Origin: C-114 sp963719285 | GTDB lineage: Bacteria; Chloroflexota; Limnocylindria; Limnocylindrales; CSP1-4 | Length of the DNA: 64,000 bases | Assembly (NCBI GenBank): GCA_963719285.1 | Contig: CAVRBO010000003.1 | Location: 62,001-126,000 of the forward strand | Direction of reading: 5' to 3' | In this document: piece after piece, positions 42,484-53,719 of the stretch | Layout: each line of letters starts with the position of its first letter | Numbering within the stretch: the stretch's first letter is position 1 | Program-made: the position numbers and the translations under genes | The notes under the pieces: model-generated | What the model was told of the DNA's origin: nothing | The model's input: only the letters and a program-made list of their open reading frames with translations | The model's database searches: none

Positions 42484-42858
42484 GTGGCCTGGCGCCGGGC
42501 CGATCGGGACCCTACCCGACCCGTCTACGTCATCAGCGTGGCGGCGGGCATCGTCAGCGTCCATCCGCGCACCTTGCGGATCTACGAGGACGAGGGCCTG
42601 GTCTGCCCGGCCCGGACCCCCACGAACATCCGGCTCTACTCTGAAGATGACATCCGGCGCGTCCTCTGGATCCGCCACCTTACTCGCGACCGAGGCGTGA
42701 ACCTGGCCGGGATCCGGCTCCTGTTCGAGCTCGAGGAGCGCCTCGGGAAGCGGATCCTCGAAGTGCTGTTCGACGAAGGGATGGCCGCTCGCGACCGCGA
42801 CGCTGCCGCCACCACGGCCGCTCAGGCCGACACCGCCGCGGAGGCGGGAATCGAATGA
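42484..42858 (+). CDS. hspR: HspR, MerR-family heat-shock repressor
   Basis: 124 residues from GTG 42484; in-frame starts upstream (ATG 42406, GTG 42454) would overlap hsp20. The winged-helix MerR domain (about 15-85) reads YVISVAAGIVSVHPRTLRIYEDEGLV and TNIRLYSEDDIRRV, which is the HspR form rather than a metal sensor. HspR represses chaperone genes through HAIR sites, with DnaK as co-repressor in Streptomyces. Here the operator lies ahead of hsp20, giving an autoregulated hsp20-hspR operon. The C-terminal tail is Ala/Thr-rich. Confidence 0.87.
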   Translation: MAWRRADRDPTRPVYVISVAAGIVSVHPRTLRIYEDEGLVCPARTPTNIRLYSEDDIRRVLWIRHLTRDRGVNLAGIRLLFELEERLGKRILEVLFDEGMAARDRDAAATTAAQADTAAEAGIE

Positions 42859-42868
42859 TTTCACCGCT

Positions 42869-42889
42869 GGTCGGGAGCCTCTCCCGACC
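42869..42889 (+). terminator. Hairpin between hspR and lon
   Basis: GGTCGGGAG and CTCCCGACC form a perfect 9-bp stem with a 3-nt CCT loop, 10 nt after the hspR stop. No U-run follows. It could terminate or attenuate the hsp20-hspR transcript before lon. Confidence 0.6.
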
Positions 42890-42940
42890 CGACACTATGC
42901 AGGTGGCGGGAACGCCCGCCACGGATCACAGGAGACTCTG

Positions 42941-45502
42941 ATGGCCGACCGCCCGTCCAACCCGGACGACCCGCAGCCAACCGCCAAGGCCAAGGCCAAG
43001 GCGACCCCCGCCGCCAAGGCGAGCCCGACCGCCGCGAAGGCGTCCGGTCGGCGTGAGCTGCCGCTCGTCGCGCTCCGGGAGACGGTGATCTTCCCCGAGA
43101 TGATCGTGCCGCTCCAGGTCGGCCGCGAGAAGAGCGTCAATGCGCTCAACGCCGCCGTCGCCCTCGGGGGACCCATCGCCCTCGTCACCCAGCGGCAGGC
43201 AGAGCAGGAGGACATCGAGCAGCCGGGGGAGCTGTACGAGATCGGCACGCTCGCCAAGATCGCCCAGGTCGTCCAGCTCCAGGACGGCACGGTCCGGGCG
43301 ATCGTCCAGGGTCAGGGCCGGATCCGGGTCCACTCGTTCCCCTCGACCAGCCCGTACATCACGGCGGTCATCGAGGAGCTGAGCGACCAGACGCCGGCCG
43401 GGGTCGAAGTCGAAGCGCTCATGCGCACCGTCCAGGCCCAGATCGAGCAGTACGTCGCCAACGGGGCGCCGGTCCCACCCGAGGCCGCCGTCGCGGCCCG
43501 CAACATCAGCGAACCCGGGCTGCTGGCCGACATGGTCGCGTACAGCCCGGACATGTCCACTGAGCAGCGCCAGGAGCTGCTCGAGACGGTCGACGTCGTC
43601 GAGCGGCTCAAGCTGGTCAGCAACTTCCTCGCCCGCCAGGTGGAGATCCTCGAGCTCAAGGGCCGCATCCAGAACGAAGTCAAGTCCGAGATGGACAAGA
43701 CCCAGCGCGAGTACATCCTGCGCGAGCAGCTCAAGGCCATCCAGCGCGAGCTGGGCGAGGACGACCCGCAGCAGGCCGAGATCAACGAGCTGCGCGACAA
43801 GGTCGAGGCCGCCGGCATGCCGGACGAGATCAAGGCCCGGGCGATCAAGGAGATCGACCGGATGAGCCGGATCCCGTCGGCGAGCCCGGAGGTCGGGGTG
43901 ATCCGGACCTACGTGGACTGGCTCGTCGGCCTGCCGTGGAACGTCTCGAGCGACGACCTGCTGGACATCAAGGAAGCCGCCAAGATCCTCGACGAGGACC
44001 ACTACGGGCTCGAGAAGATCAAGGAACGCATCCTCGAGTACCTCGCGGTGCGGACCCTCGCGGACACGATCCGCAGTCCCATCCTCGCCTTCGTCGGGCC
44101 CCCCGGCGTGGGCAAGACGAGCCTGGGCAAGAGCATCGCCCGAGCGATGGGCCGGAAGTTCGTCCGGATGAGCCTGGGTGGCATCCACGACGAGGCGGAG
44201 ATCCGCGGGCATCGCCGGACCTACATCGGCGCCCTGCCCGGCCGGATCATCCAGAACATCAAGACGGCCGGCACGAACAACCCGGTCTTCATGCTCGACG
44301 AAGTCGACAAGATCGGCATGGACTTCCGGGGCGACCCGTCGAGCGCACTGCTCGAGGTGCTCGATCCGGAGCAGAACAACACCTTCCAGGACAACTACCT
44401 CGAGGTGCCGTTCGACCTGAGCAAGGTGCTGTTCATCGCGACCGGCAACCTGCTCGACCCGATCCCTGCGCCGCTGCGCGACCGGATGGAGATCATCCAG
44501 CTGCCCGGCTACACGCAGAAGGAGAAGGTCGGCATCGCCCGCCGGTTCCTCATCCCCAAGCAGATGACGAATCACGGCCTCAAGCCCAAGCACGTCGAGA
44601 TCACGGACGAGGCGCTCCTCGAGATCGTCCAGGCCTACACCCACGAGGCCGGCGTCCGGAACATCGAGCGTGAGATCGCCAACATCATGCGCAAGGTGGC
44701 CCGGGCCGTCGCCGAAGGGCGCAAGCGCAAGACGATCGTCGACATCAAGAAGCTCGACGAGTACCTCGGCCCGCCACGGTTCGAGTACGGCGAGCTCGAG
44801 CCCGAGGACCAGGTGGGCTCGGCGACCGGCCTGGTCGTGACCGAGGTCGGCGGCGACGTCGTCGCCATCGAGGTCATGCTCATGGAAGGCAAGGAGGACT
44901 TCATCCTCACCGGCCAGCTCGGCGAGGTGATGCGGGAGTCCGCCCGGGCCGCCCTGTCGTGGATCCGCAGCCACGCAGCGGCCCTGGGTATCGAGCGCGA
45001 GGTGTTCGAGAAGAACACGCTCCACATCCACGTGCCGGCCGGCGCGACCCCGAAGGACGGACCGTCCGCCGGGATCACGATGGCCACCGCGATGGTGAGC
45101 GCGTTCACCGGGATCCCCGTCCGCAAGGACGTCGCGATGACCGGCGAGATCACCCTCCGGGGCCGGGTCCTGCCGATCGGCGGGCTGAAGCAGAAGATCC
45201 TCGCGGCGCACCTCTCGGGCGCCAAGATCGTGATCATCCCGCGCAAGAACGAGAAGGACCTCCGGGACATCCCCGACGAGATCCGCAAGCAGATCAAGAT
45301 CATCCCGGTCGACTCGTCGGAGCAGGCGCTCGACGCCGCGCTCCGACGGAAGCCGGTCGCACTCGCGCCGAAGGCGCCGGTCGCCGCGAAGCCGGACACG
45401 TCCACCAAGGACGAGCCCGACGACGCGAGCGGCCGCGTCCGCCGGCCACCGTTCCCACCCACGGATCAGCCACCCGCGATCGTGATGCCTCAACGAGGCT
45501 GA
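42941..45502 (+). CDS. lon: ATP-dependent protease Lon
   Basis: 853 residues, ATG preceded by AGGAGA. An Ala/Lys-rich leader of about 35 residues precedes the substrate-binding N-domain (ELPLVALRETVIFPEMIVPL). AAA+ motifs: Walker A GPPGVGKTS, Walker B VFMLDEVDKIG. The protease dyad is Ser709 (KDGPSAGIT) and Lys752 (QKILAAH), spaced 43 residues as in E. coli Lon. The C-terminal 45 residues are a Pro/Asp-rich tail. It degrades misfolded and regulatory proteins. It stands directly after hsp20-hspR, consistent with heat-shock control. Confidence 0.97.
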   Translation: MADRPSNPDDPQPTAKAKAKATPAAKASPTAAKASGRRELPLVALRETVIFPEMIVPLQVGREKSVNALNAAVALGGPIALVTQRQAEQEDIEQPGELYEIGTLAKIAQVVQLQDGTVRAIVQGQGRIRVHSFPSTSPYITAVIEELSDQTPAGVEVEALMRTVQAQIEQYVANGAPVPPEAAVAARNISEPGLLADMVAYSPDMSTEQRQELLETVDVVERLKLVSNFLARQVEILELKGRIQNEVKSEMDKTQREYILREQLKAIQRELGEDDPQQAEINELRDKVEAAGMPDEIKARAIKEIDRMSRIPSASPEVGVIRTYVDWLVGLPWNVSSDDLLDIKEAAKILDEDHYGLEKIKERILEYLAVRTLADTIRSPILAFVGPPGVGKTSLGKSIARAMGRKFVRMSLGGIHDEAEIRGHRRTYIGALPGRIIQNIKTAGTNNPVFMLDEVDKIGMDFRGDPSSALLEVLDPEQNNTFQDNYLEVPFDLSKVLFIATGNLLDPIPAPLRDRMEIIQLPGYTQKEKVGIARRFLIPKQMTNHGLKPKHVEITDEALLEIVQAYTHEAGVRNIEREIANIMRKVARAVAEGRKRKTIVDIKKLDEYLGPPRFEYGELEPEDQVGSATGLVVTEVGGDVVAIEVMLMEGKEDFILTGQLGEVMRESARAALSWIRSHAAALGIEREVFEKNTLHIHVPAGATPKDGPSAGITMATAMVSAFTGIPVRKDVAMTGEITLRGRVLPIGGLKQKILAAHLSGAKIVIIPRKNEKDLRDIPDEIRKQIKIIPVDSSEQALDAALRRKPVALAPKAPVAAKPDTSTKDEPDDASGRVRRPPFPPTDQPPAIVMPQRG

Positions 45503-45550
45503 TCCGGGGCTGTCCGCACGGGGCGCTGCGGGCGGGCGGAGGACCCCCTG

Positions 45551-46633
45551 ATGGAGTACCGAGACTATTACGAGACCCTGGGAGTGCCACGGACGGCCTC
45601 CCAGGCCGAGATCAAGAAGGCCTTCCGCAAGCTTGCCCGTGAGCATCATCCGGACATCAAGCCCGGGGACAAGACGGCCGAGCGGCGGTTCAAGGACGTC
45701 AACGAGGCGAACGAGGTCCTGTCGGACCCCGACAAGCGCGCGAAGTACGACGCCCTCGGGGCCGACTGGGAGCGCTACTCATCGGCCGGCGGGGCCGGCG
45801 GTGACCCGTTCGGACCCGGTGGACCCTTCGCCGGCTTCAGCGGCGGGCGGGGCGGCGGCTCCGGCGGCAACGTCCGCTACGAGTTCCGGACGGGCGACGC
45901 CGGCGGCTTCTCCGACTTCTTCCAGTCGTTCTTCGGCGGCGCCGCGCCGGGAAGCCGGCCGGCCGGCGGGAGCCGGGCCGAGAACGCCCGCCAGCGGGCC
46001 CAGGCGACCGGGGGCGGCATGTCGTTCGACGACATCATCGGGGAGATGGGCTTCGACGCCGACGGCGCGACCGGCGCGTCGGCCGGCGGGGGCGGTCGTG
46101 TCCGCGATGGCGCCCGCGGGCGCGGATCCGTGGAGGCGACCGCGGAGATCAGCCTGGAGGAAGCGTTCCACGGGACCAAGCGTCTCGTCGAGGTCGATGG
46201 CAAGCGGCTCGAGGTGAACGTCCCGCGGGGCGTGGCCACCGGCAGCCGGATCCGCCTCGCCGGGCGCGGCGGCGACGGTCGCGACCTCTTTGTCGTCACC
46301 CGGACGACCCCGCACCCCGTGTTCACCCGCCATGGCGCGGACCTCCACCGTGAACTGCTCATCAGCCTCCGCGAGGCCCTGCTCGGAGGCGAGGTGCCGG
46401 TCGCGACGCTGCGCGGCAAGGTCCTGCTCACGATCCCGGCGGGCACCCAGACGGGCCGCGTCTTCCGGCTGAAGGGCCAGGGGATGCCGCGCCTCAAGGG
46501 CGACGGCGCCGGCGACCTGTACGCCAAGGTGCGGGTCGTCATCCCGACCAGGCTCTCGGACGAAGCCGAGCCGGCCGCCCGGACGTTCCTGGACCTCGTC
46601 GACCAGCCAGACCCACGCGCCACGACGCCGTGA
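45551..46633 (+). CDS. cbpA: DnaJ-type co-chaperone without zinc domain (CbpA-like)
   Basis: 360 residues. J-domain at residues 3-70 with the HPD motif (REHHPDIKPGD), then a Gly/Phe-rich region (about 80-170) and two C-terminal substrate domains (LEVNVPRGVATGSRIRLAGRG; RVFRLKGQGMP). There are no CxxCxGxG repeats, so it is a CbpA/type II DnaJ. It would stimulate DnaK, which is not in this window, and deliver clients to the adjacent ClpB. Confidence 0.93.
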   Translation: MEYRDYYETLGVPRTASQAEIKKAFRKLAREHHPDIKPGDKTAERRFKDVNEANEVLSDPDKRAKYDALGADWERYSSAGGAGGDPFGPGGPFAGFSGGRGGGSGGNVRYEFRTGDAGGFSDFFQSFFGGAAPGSRPAGGSRAENARQRAQATGGGMSFDDIIGEMGFDADGATGASAGGGGRVRDGARGRGSVEATAEISLEEAFHGTKRLVEVDGKRLEVNVPRGVATGSRIRLAGRGGDGRDLFVVTRTTPHPVFTRHGADLHRELLISLREALLGGEVPVATLRGKVLLTIPAGTQTGRVFRLKGQGMPRLKGDGAGDLYAKVRVVIPTRLSDEAEPAARTFLDLVDQPDPRATTP

Positions 46634-46674
46634 ACCGCGTCGCGGCACCCCACCCGTAGACCAAGGACCCAGCC

Positions 46675-49437
<2,763 letters not shown>

Positions 49438-49497
49438 GGGTGTCGCGGGGTGTGGCGGGGTGTCGCGGGGTGTGGCGGGGTGTCGCGGGTGTGGCGG
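49438..49497. repeat. 10-bp tandem repeat immediately after clpB
   Basis: The unit GGGTGTSGCG alternates GTGTCGCGGG and GTGTGGCGGG over five to six copies, starting right at the clpB stop codon. Confidence 0.9.
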
Positions 49498-49503
49498 CGG
49501 CGG

Positions 49504-49522
49504 TCAGCACTCCCAGTGCTGA
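49504..49522 (+). terminator. Hairpin downstream of clpB
   Basis: TCAGCACT and AGTGCTGA form a perfect 8-bp stem with a CCC loop, 67 nt after the clpB stop. It looks like the terminator of the heat-shock block, although no U-run follows. Confidence 0.55.
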
Positions 49523-50137
49523 GAAACGTTCCCGCACGATCGCGCCATCGCCCCGGATCGCGCGAACGGGCCGCGGCGCAGCACGCAGCACGTCGATCTC
49601 GGCACCAGCGCTGCTCATCGCGGCCGGCGGCGCCGGCGCGGGCCGGCGCGGCGTGCACCGCCCGGCGCCGTGCACCGCTTGACCCGGCCGATGACGGCCA
49701 CATCGTCATATCCAGGGCAACTGAGCTCCTGAAGCACACCGGCGTGGGTCGTGACGCGGGTCGTCGAGGCGTCTCCACGCTCGGCGCGACCTCGATCGAA
49801 GGCAGACAAACGCCATGACGAGTCTCTTGGCCCAGGAATGCCGACCTGGCCGTCACGAGCTCGGTTTAGGCGCTCCGATGTCCGCTGCATGGGCGGCCTG
49901 GGCATCATGCCCTGGAACACCACGGTCGCGGATCCATGAGTGAGGCTTGGCCAGAGGTGCGCCTGAGGGTGGTTCGCGTGCGATCGCTCCCGGCTCCGAC
50001 CCGACCCGCCACGTCTCGAGGGCTATCGCCGGGTCGTGCGCGCGTGACGTCCATGGAGCCGGCGTCCGTTGCGCCAAGCCGGGACGCTGATCCGGCGGGC
50101 GCGGGCGCACCGGCGCCGCGGACGGGCCGGTCGAGCC
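49523..50137. other. 615-bp non-coding spacer
   Basis: No gene supported. It contains a minus-strand segment at about 49672-49718 that resembles a plus-strand segment at about 55092-55137, both reading PGYDxxAVxxxxKR when translated, perhaps remnants of one gene family. The rest is GC-rich sequence leading into the 18-bp repeats. Confidence 0.4.
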
Positions 50138-50227
50138 GCGGGCGCACCGGCGGGCGCGGGCGCACCGGCGGGCGCGGGCGCACCGGCGGGCGCGGGCGTA
50201 CCGGCGGGCGCGGGCGCACCGGCGCGC
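50138..50227. repeat. 18-bp tandem repeat, five copies
   Basis: The unit GCGGGCGCACCGGCGGGC occurs five times back to back, with a C-to-T change in copy four and a changed end in copy five. It abuts the 9-bp array. Confidence 0.93.
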
Positions 50228-50290
50228 GGTCGAGCCGGTCGAGCCGGTCGAGCCGGTCGAGCCGGTCGAGCCGGTCGAGCCGGTCGAGGC
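50228..50290. repeat. 9-bp tandem repeat touching the NUDIX promoter
   Basis: GGTCGAGCC is repeated six times perfectly with a seventh variant copy (GGTCGAGGC). It ends exactly where the TAGGAT -10 of the NUDIX gene begins, so the -35 region lies inside the array. Confidence 0.95.
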
Positions 50291-50296
50291 TAGGAT
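50291..50296 (+). promoter_or_regulatory. Leaderless-type -10 (TAGGAT) of the NUDIX gene
   Basis: TAGGAT is followed by 6 nt and the ATG at 50303. There is no ribosome site; the upstream sequence is the 9-bp repeat. Confidence 0.55.
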
Positions 50297-50302
50297 GCGC
50301 CG

Positions 50303-50947
50303 ATGCGCTACGCCGCGGCCGCGGAACGGTTGAGCTCGCTCGCGCTGTTCCCGGGCACCCTCCCGGAGGGCCCGGCCGTGCTCATGCCCCAGTTCACCGA
50401 CGGGCGCCTGCGACCTCGGCTCGAGCCGCCCCAGACTGCCCGGGCCGCGGCCGTGCTCGTGCTCCTCTTCCCGGGGCCCGACGACGACGCCCGGGTCGTC
50501 CTCACCGAACGTCCGTCGTACGACGGCTTCCACAGCGGCGAGGTGAGCTTCCCGGGCGGCAAGGCCGAACCCGAAGACGTGGACGACGACGCGACGGCGC
50601 TGCGCGAGTCGGCCGAGGAGATCGGCCTCGACGCGGTCGCGGCCGGCGTACGGATCGTCGGCCATCTCGGCCAGGTGTGGATCCCCGTCAGCGACTTCCG
50701 GATCACGCCGGTCGTGGGGCTCGCCGCGCGCCGACCGGTCCTGATCCCGTCACCGGACGAGGTGGCCCGGATCCTCGAGCCGCCGGCGTCGGCGTTCCTG
50801 CCCCAGGCCCCGATCGAGATCGCCGAGCGGACGATCGGCGACTGGCCGCTCCGCTATGGCGGCTACCGGATCGACGGGCTGCACGTCTGGGGCGCCACGG
50901 CCAGGATCCTCGGTCAGCTCGGCGCCGTCCTCGACGGGGCCGAGTAG
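50303..50947 (+). CDS. NUDIX hydrolase, CoA pyrophosphatase-like
   Basis: 214 residues. The NUDIX box reads GGKAEPEDVDDDATALRESA plus EEIGL, carrying the REx2EE metal site. The preceding VVLTERPSYDGFHSGEVSFPGG matches the CoA-pyrophosphatase (NudL/PCD1-like) group, which cleaves CoA and related compounds to 4'-phosphopantetheine and 3',5'-ADP. Chosen as leaderless from ATG 50303. Convergent with the cupin gene 50 bp downstream. Confidence 0.87.
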   Translation: MRYAAAAERLSSLALFPGTLPEGPAVLMPQFTDGRLRPRLEPPQTARAAAVLVLLFPGPDDDARVVLTERPSYDGFHSGEVSFPGGKAEPEDVDDDATALRESAEEIGLDAVAAGVRIVGHLGQVWIPVSDFRITPVVGLAARRPVLIPSPDEVARILEPPASAFLPQAPIEIAERTIGDWPLRYGGYRIDGLHVWGATARILGQLGAVLDGAE

Positions 50948-50997
50948 CTCCCGCAGGCCCCGCCCGCCCACGCCGAAGCGCGCCCCGGGCGCCAGGC

Positions 50998-51459
50998 TCA
51001 ATAAGGCTCGCCCTCGCGGGACGTCGCGTTTGGCGGGCGGGTGGGGCCGACGAGGCCGCCGACCCCCTTGACGACGGGTCCGTCGATCGGCGGGAGGGCG
51101 GTCCCGGCAAGGAGCGCCTCGGCCCCCGAATCGTCCGCGCCGGCGAACTCCACCACGATCGCCCGCATCTCGGTCACGTCCGTCCACGCCGCGTGAGGGA
51201 TGTCCGCCGGCCAGAGGACCGCCTCCCCGGCGAACACTCTGGCCTGATCCTCACCCACGGCGACCCAGCCGCCGCCCTCGATCACGACGAACCAGGTCGT
51301 GTTCGGATTCGAGTGGGGATGGATGCGCCCAGCGCGGCCGAACGCAAGCTCGCTGACGACGCCGCGCCGGTCGCTGTGGATGACCTGGCCGGCGATGGCG
51401 ACCGTACCGGGCGGACCGTCCGGCCGGCGGTTGCCGACCCCGAAGCGAACGACATCCAT
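50998..51459 (-). CDS. Cupin-domain protein
   Basis: 153 residues from ATG 51459. A single cupin barrel: GRAGRIHPHSNPNTTWFVVIEGGGWVAVG gives the His-rich first motif, and GEAVLWPADIPHAAWTD gives the second. Probably metal-binding; substrate unknown. It begins 16 nt after the stop of the upstream membrane-protein gene and may be co-transcribed with it. Confidence 0.83.
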   Translation of the reverse strand: MDVVRFGVGNRRPDGPPGTVAIAGQVIHSDRRGVVSELAFGRAGRIHPHSNPNTTWFVVIEGGGWVAVGEDQARVFAGEAVLWPADIPHAAWTDVTEMRAIVVEFAGADDSGAEALLAGTALPPIDGPVVKGVGGLVGPTRPPNATSREGEPY

Positions 51460-51475
51460 GACCGTGGGCGCCGGG

Positions 51476-51943
51476 CTAGCGACGCTTCCGCGTCCGCTTC
51501 GAGGGAGCGACCCGGACCTTGGTCGAGCGGCTCGCCGCCTTCGGCCGGATCGTCGCCTCCGGGTGGGCGTACTTCGAGCGGGTGAAGTAGCGCATCTTGG
51601 CCAGCCGCGTCTCGTAGACCGCGAACATCGGCGGGAAGCGCCGGAAGCGGACCCAGACGAGGGTGGCGATGCCGATGACGAGGGTGATCGGAACGAAGAA
51701 GAAGTCGAACGCGAAGACCGCGTACATGACGACGAGGCTGAACGTGATGAAGCCCGTCCAGAGCAGCCACTCGTACATGTCCAGGTACGGCGCGTGGCCG
51801 TGGAAGCGGCGCGTCCGGACGTTGTACAGGACGATCGTCGCGATCACCCAGAACAACGATGCGACCGTGATCGGCCAGAACAGGTCGTGGAAGTTGAATT
51901 GGTTGAACGGCTGGAACAGGTACTCCCAGGGGAGCAGGTGCAC
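51476..51943 (-). CDS. Membrane protein with basic C-terminal tail
   Basis: 155 residues from GTG 51943, supported by AGGAG 8 nt upstream. Aromatic N-terminus (PWEYLFQPFNQFNFHDLFWP), then about three membrane helices between residues 25 and 100, and a strongly basic tail (KAASRSTKVRVAPSKRTRKRR). I do not recognise the family. The tail could contact nucleic acid or acidic lipids. Confidence 0.7.
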   Translation of the reverse strand: MHLLPWEYLFQPFNQFNFHDLFWPITVASLFWVIATIVLYNVRTRRFHGHAPYLDMYEWLLWTGFITFSLVVMYAVFAFDFFFVPITLVIGIATLVWVRFRRFPPMFAVYETRLAKMRYFTRSKYAHPEATIRPKAASRSTKVRVAPSKRTRKRR

Positions 51944-52045
51944 GTCGTCGACTCCTGTTTCGCGTCCCGTTTCGCGGGCCCGGCGGGCCGGTCCGGGACC
52001 CTTCGGGAGGCGGGCGGAGGGTCGAGTATGCCACGGACCGCAGGG

Positions 52046-52051
52046 TATACT
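52046..52051 (+). promoter_or_regulatory. Consensus-like -10 (TATACT) upstream of purH
   Basis: TATACT is one of the best -10 matches in the window; no clear -35 was found at the right spacing. It would give a leader of about 100 nt to the purH TTG. I tried and failed to fit a ZTP riboswitch to this leader. Confidence 0.45.
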
Positions 52052-52157
52052 CCCCGCAGATCGTGACGGCGCCGGTGGTCGAGCCCGTATGCCTCATGTC
52101 CGGCCGCCGCGATGACGGTATGGCCCCCTTCACCGTGGCATCGGGAGGAACGCCCGG

Positions 52158-53705
52158 TTGCGTGCCCTGCTCTCCGTGGCGAACCGTGACGGGATCTCCA
52201 TCCTCGCGCGCGACCTTCGAAGCCTCGATGTCGAGGTGTTCGCGACCGACGGCACCCGGGAGCATCTGGCCGCGGACGGGGTCGAAGTCGGCTCGGTGTC
52301 GGACCTGACGAACGTGCCGCCCCTCGTGGGGGGCCAGGTCAAGACGTTCCACCCGGCCGTGTACGCCGGCATCCTTGCCCGGCGCGACGTCCCGGCCCAG
52401 CTCGCCGAGCTGACCGAGCATGGCATCGGCCTGATCGACATCGTCGTCGTCAACGTCAAGCCGTTCGCGCCGGAGGTCGGGGCGCGCCTCGTGGGCATCG
52501 ATGAGGCGATCGAGATGATCGACGTCGGTGGCGCGGCCCTCCTGAGCGCGGCGGCCCGCAACAGCGCGGGAGTGGCAGCCGTCGCCAGCACCCGCCACTA
52601 CGGACAGCTCGTCCGGGAGCTGCGCTCGTTCGGCGGGGTGTCGGCCGAGTTCCGCCAGATCCTGGCGGCCGACGCGTTCGGGGCGGTCGCGGCCTACTAC
52701 GCCGAGATCGCCGCGTACCTCAACCAGGTCGGCGGCAAGACCTTCCCGCAGCGGCTGGCGATGGTCCTCGAGAAGGTCGAGGACCTGCGCTACGGCGAGA
52801 ACCCCCACCAGCAGGCGGCCTTCTACCGCGAGACGACCCATCGCAGCGGGACCCTGGCCGACGGCAAGCAACTCCAGGGAGGCGCGCCGTCGTTCAACAA
52901 CCTGCTCGACCTGGACGCCGCGTATCGCATCGCCAAGGACTACACGACCGCCACGGTCGTCATCGCCAAGCACACCGATCCCGTGGGCCTGGCGTCGCAT
53001 GACGAACTCGTCGAGGCGTACCGCCACGCCCTCGAGACCGACCCGGTCGCCAGCTTCGGCGGGATCGTGGCGGTGAACCGGGAACTCGATGGCCCCACGG
53101 CGCGCGAGATCGCCGCGAACAGCTACGAGGCGGTGGTCGCGCCAAGCTTCAGCGAATCGGCCCTCGGCCTCCTGCGGGCGAAGTCCGGGCTCGAGCTGCT
53201 CGCGATCCCGCCCGACCCGACCGAGGGGCTGCGCGACTACGGCATCGCCTCGCTCGACTTCAAGCGCGTCGCGGGCGGACTGCTCGTCGAGACGCTCGAC
53301 GAACTCGGCCTGGACAAGGGCCAGCTGCTCGTCGTGACCAAGCGGCGGCCCACGCTCGAGGAGCTGACCGACATGCTCTTCGCCTGGCGGGCCGTCCGCC
53401 ACGTGCGTTCGAACGCGATCGTGCTGGCCAAGGGCGCCGCGACCGTGGGCATCGGCGCCGCCCAGGCGAGCCGCCAGACCTCGGTCGAGATCGCCCTGCG
53501 GCGGGCCGGCGATCGGGCCAGGCTCGCGGTCATGGCGTCCGACGCATACTTCCCGTTCCCGGACGGGATCCAGGCCGCGGCGAACGCCGGCGTGACCGCG
53601 ATCATCCAGCCGGGCGGCTCTATCCGCGACGAGATGGCGATCGAGGTCGCCGACCGGCACCACCTCGCGATGGTCTTCACCGGCCGCCGTCACTTCCGAC
53701 ACTAG
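52158..53705 (+). CDS. purH: Bifunctional AICAR formyltransferase/IMP cyclohydrolase
   Basis: 515 residues from TTG 52158, with GGAGG about 9 nt upstream. N-terminal MGS-like cyclohydrolase domain (GGQVKTFHPAVYAGIL) and C-terminal AICAR transformylase domain (RYGENPHQQAAFY; KHTDPVGLA). It catalyses the last two steps of IMP synthesis. The gene is 14 nt upstream of glpX. Confidence 0.97.
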   Translation: MRALLSVANRDGISILARDLRSLDVEVFATDGTREHLAADGVEVGSVSDLTNVPPLVGGQVKTFHPAVYAGILARRDVPAQLAELTEHGIGLIDIVVVNVKPFAPEVGARLVGIDEAIEMIDVGGAALLSAAARNSAGVAAVASTRHYGQLVRELRSFGGVSAEFRQILAADAFGAVAAYYAEIAAYLNQVGGKTFPQRLAMVLEKVEDLRYGENPHQQAAFYRETTHRSGTLADGKQLQGGAPSFNNLLDLDAAYRIAKDYTTATVVIAKHTDPVGLASHDELVEAYRHALETDPVASFGGIVAVNRELDGPTAREIAANSYEAVVAPSFSESALGLLRAKSGLELLAIPPDPTEGLRDYGIASLDFKRVAGGLLVETLDELGLDKGQLLVVTKRRPTLEELTDMLFAWRAVRHVRSNAIVLAKGAATVGIGAAQASRQTSVEIALRRAGDRARLAVMASDAYFPFPDGIQAAANAGVTAIIQPGGSIRDEMAIEVADRHHLAMVFTGRRHFRH

Positions 53706-53719
53706 AGGCGACCTGCACC

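Noticed and set aside
49500..49525. CIRCE element near clpB
   Set aside because: The inverted repeat contains GCACT/AGTGC, but its loop is 3 nt rather than 9 and it lies after clpB, so it fits a terminator better.
49936..50290. A repeat protein with RGRTGG and SSR repeats
   Set aside because: The frame simply translates the 18- and 9-bp DNA arrays. It lacks a ribosome site and runs into the NUDIX gene in another frame.
50138..50290. CRISPR array
   Set aside because: The repeats are contiguous, with no unique spacers, and no cas gene is present.
52052..52157. ZTP (pfl) riboswitch in the purH leader
   Set aside because: A GTGACGGCGCC stretch looked promising, but the conserved downstream CCGCCTGGGC-type element and the pseudoknot partner were not found.
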